This document shows, piece after piece, positions 63,224 through 64,000 of a stretch of DNA of 64,000 bases. Each line of letters starts with the position of its first letter. The first letter of the stretch is position 1. The stretch covers positions 1-64,000 of the forward strand of contig PAKZ01000003.1 in NCBI GenBank assembly GCA_002706335.1, read 5' to 3'. The DNA is from Ahrensia sp. (GTDB lineage Bacteria > Pseudomonadota > Alphaproteobacteria > Rhizobiales > Rhizobiaceae). The notes below the pieces were generated by a model. The model was not told the DNA's origin. It ran no database searches and saw only the letters and a program-made list of their open reading frames with translations. The position numbers and the translations under genes are program-made.

Positions 63224-64000
63224 ATGATGAGGATCGCCGCGCTGGCGCTTGCCGCACTGCTGCCCCTGCCGCTGCCGGCGGTCCGAGCCGCCGACAATCC
63301 GCTGATCGGGACGGTATGGAGCGGGACGGGCGAGGCAGTTGCCGACGAAACAGTCGAGGAAGCCGTGCGCGCCGCCGATTATGTGCTGATTGGCGAGATC
63401 CACGACAATCCGGAGCATCACGCGATTCAGGCGCGGCTGATCCGCGCGATGACGGAAGCCGGCCGCCAGCCGGCTGTTGTCTTCGAGATGGTACCACGCG
63501 GCCTGCAGAGCGAACTGGATGATTTCGAGGCGGAGGGATCACGCGATGTCGCGGGGCTCGGCCAGCGGCTGAAATGGGAGGAGCGCGGCTGGCCCAACTG
63601 GTCCACCTATCAGCCGATCGCCGAAGCGGCGCTGGCGGCGCATCTTTCGCTTTATGCCGGAGATCTCGACCGCGAGACGATCCGCGCCATCGGCAAGGGC
63701 GAGCGGCCATTCGAGCCCGCCGCCGCCTATTCCGACGCGATGCGCGAAAACCTTGCCGAGGAACTGCGGATTTCGCATTGCGACCTGCTGCCGGACGAGG
63801 CGATCGGCCCGATGATCAAGGTGCAGCAGGCGCGCGACACGGCGATGGCCACGGCCATGCTGGACTATGGCGTCGAGGACGGCGCGGTGCTGATCTCGGG
63901 GTCGGGCCATGCGCGCAAGGATCGCGGCGTGCCCTTCGTGCTGGCGGCGCGGGAGCCGGGCCGATACGTTGTCTCGATCGGACTGATGGAAGTGCGTGAT
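63224..64000 (+). CDS. ChaN-family (haem-binding / TIKI-fold) protein, 5' part
   Basis: The frame is open to the window end, so the gene is incomplete. Signal peptide MMRIAALALAALLPLPLPAVRAAD, then the ChaN/DUF399 block YVLIGEIHDNPEHHAIQARLIRAM, VVFEMVPRGLQSELDDF, RLKWEERGWPNWSTYQPIAEAAL and LISGSGHARKDRGVPFVLAAREPG, the last holding the conserved Gly-His. Campylobacter ChaN binds haem and helps iron uptake; other members are related to TIKI-type proteases. ATG 63224 has GAGG about 6 bases upstream. Confidence 0.88.
   Translation, partial: MMRIAALALAALLPLPLPAVRAADNPLIGTVWSGTGEAVADETVEEAVRAADYVLIGEIHDNPEHHAIQARLIRAMTEAGRQPAVVFEMVPRGLQSELDDFEAEGSRDVAGLGQRLKWEERGWPNWSTYQPIAEAALAAHLSLYAGDLDRETIRAIGKGERPFEPAAAYSDAMRENLAEELRISHCDLLPDEAIGPMIKVQQARDTAMATAMLDYGVEDGAVLISGSGHARKDRGVPFVLAAREPGRYVVSIGLMEVRD

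Overview
The window is a high-GC (roughly 60-65%) bacterial chromosome segment, most likely from an alphaproteobacterium of the Rhizobiales (Hyphomicrobiales). The pointers are the overall gene style, a TPP-riboswitch-controlled ykoFEDC-type thiamine precursor transporter, an NDUFA9-like protein, an hppD/Lrp divergent pair, and GC-rich palindromic mosaic repeats like those scattered through Rhizobiales genomes. Genus cannot be fixed from sequence alone. A single gyrB copy places the segment on the main chromosome. The first and last genes are cut by the window edges.

Layout. 1-5468: 2-hydroxyacid dehydrogenases beside a TctABC tripartite transporter and an esterase. 5957-12520: a leftward operon (PepSY, acidic/His-rich protein, DUF2271, PepSY-flavodoxin reductase, ApbE) divergent from an OmpR-type two-component system. 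I read it as a transmembrane electron-transfer system with a covalently flavinylated periplasmic carrier. 12775-25778: housekeeping and small genes, including hppD with its Lrp regulator, UppP, a TauE-like exporter, an NDUFA9-like protein, PanE, and a chemoreceptor with a secreted sensor-like partner. 26217-31889: a complete dppABCDF-type oligopeptide ABC operon. 31907-34808: small genes, including a 42-residue membrane protein.

35230-41682 is the most eventful stretch. A large single-chain restriction-modification enzyme (MmeI-like, type IIG/IIL) carries an in-frame TGA where a Trp codon is expected. It is then split by a 2,704-bp IS1-like transposon with perfect 21-bp terminal inverted repeats and an 8-bp target duplication. 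The transposon carries passenger genes: a Panacea-domain (DUF4065) antitoxin followed by an overlapping two-helix membrane protein (a candidate PanAT toxin-antitoxin pair), plus two small regulator-like genes. A GC-rich palindromic mosaic element lies in frame in the 3' part of the same broken gene, and a second cluster of hairpins follows it.

41942-64000: gyrB, then the TPP-riboswitch/ykoFEDC operon, an acyl-CoA ligase, and an amide/flavin cluster. That cluster holds an AraC regulator fused to an acetamidase/formamidase domain, divergent from a Tat-exported acetamidase paralogue, and a PPOX-GAF fusion beside a PPOX protein. It also holds a secreted protein paired with a BBE-type FAD oxidoreductase. 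The window ends with a Crp-like regulator, a quinone-oxidoreductase-like gene with a divergent LysR regulator, and the start of a ChaN-family gene.
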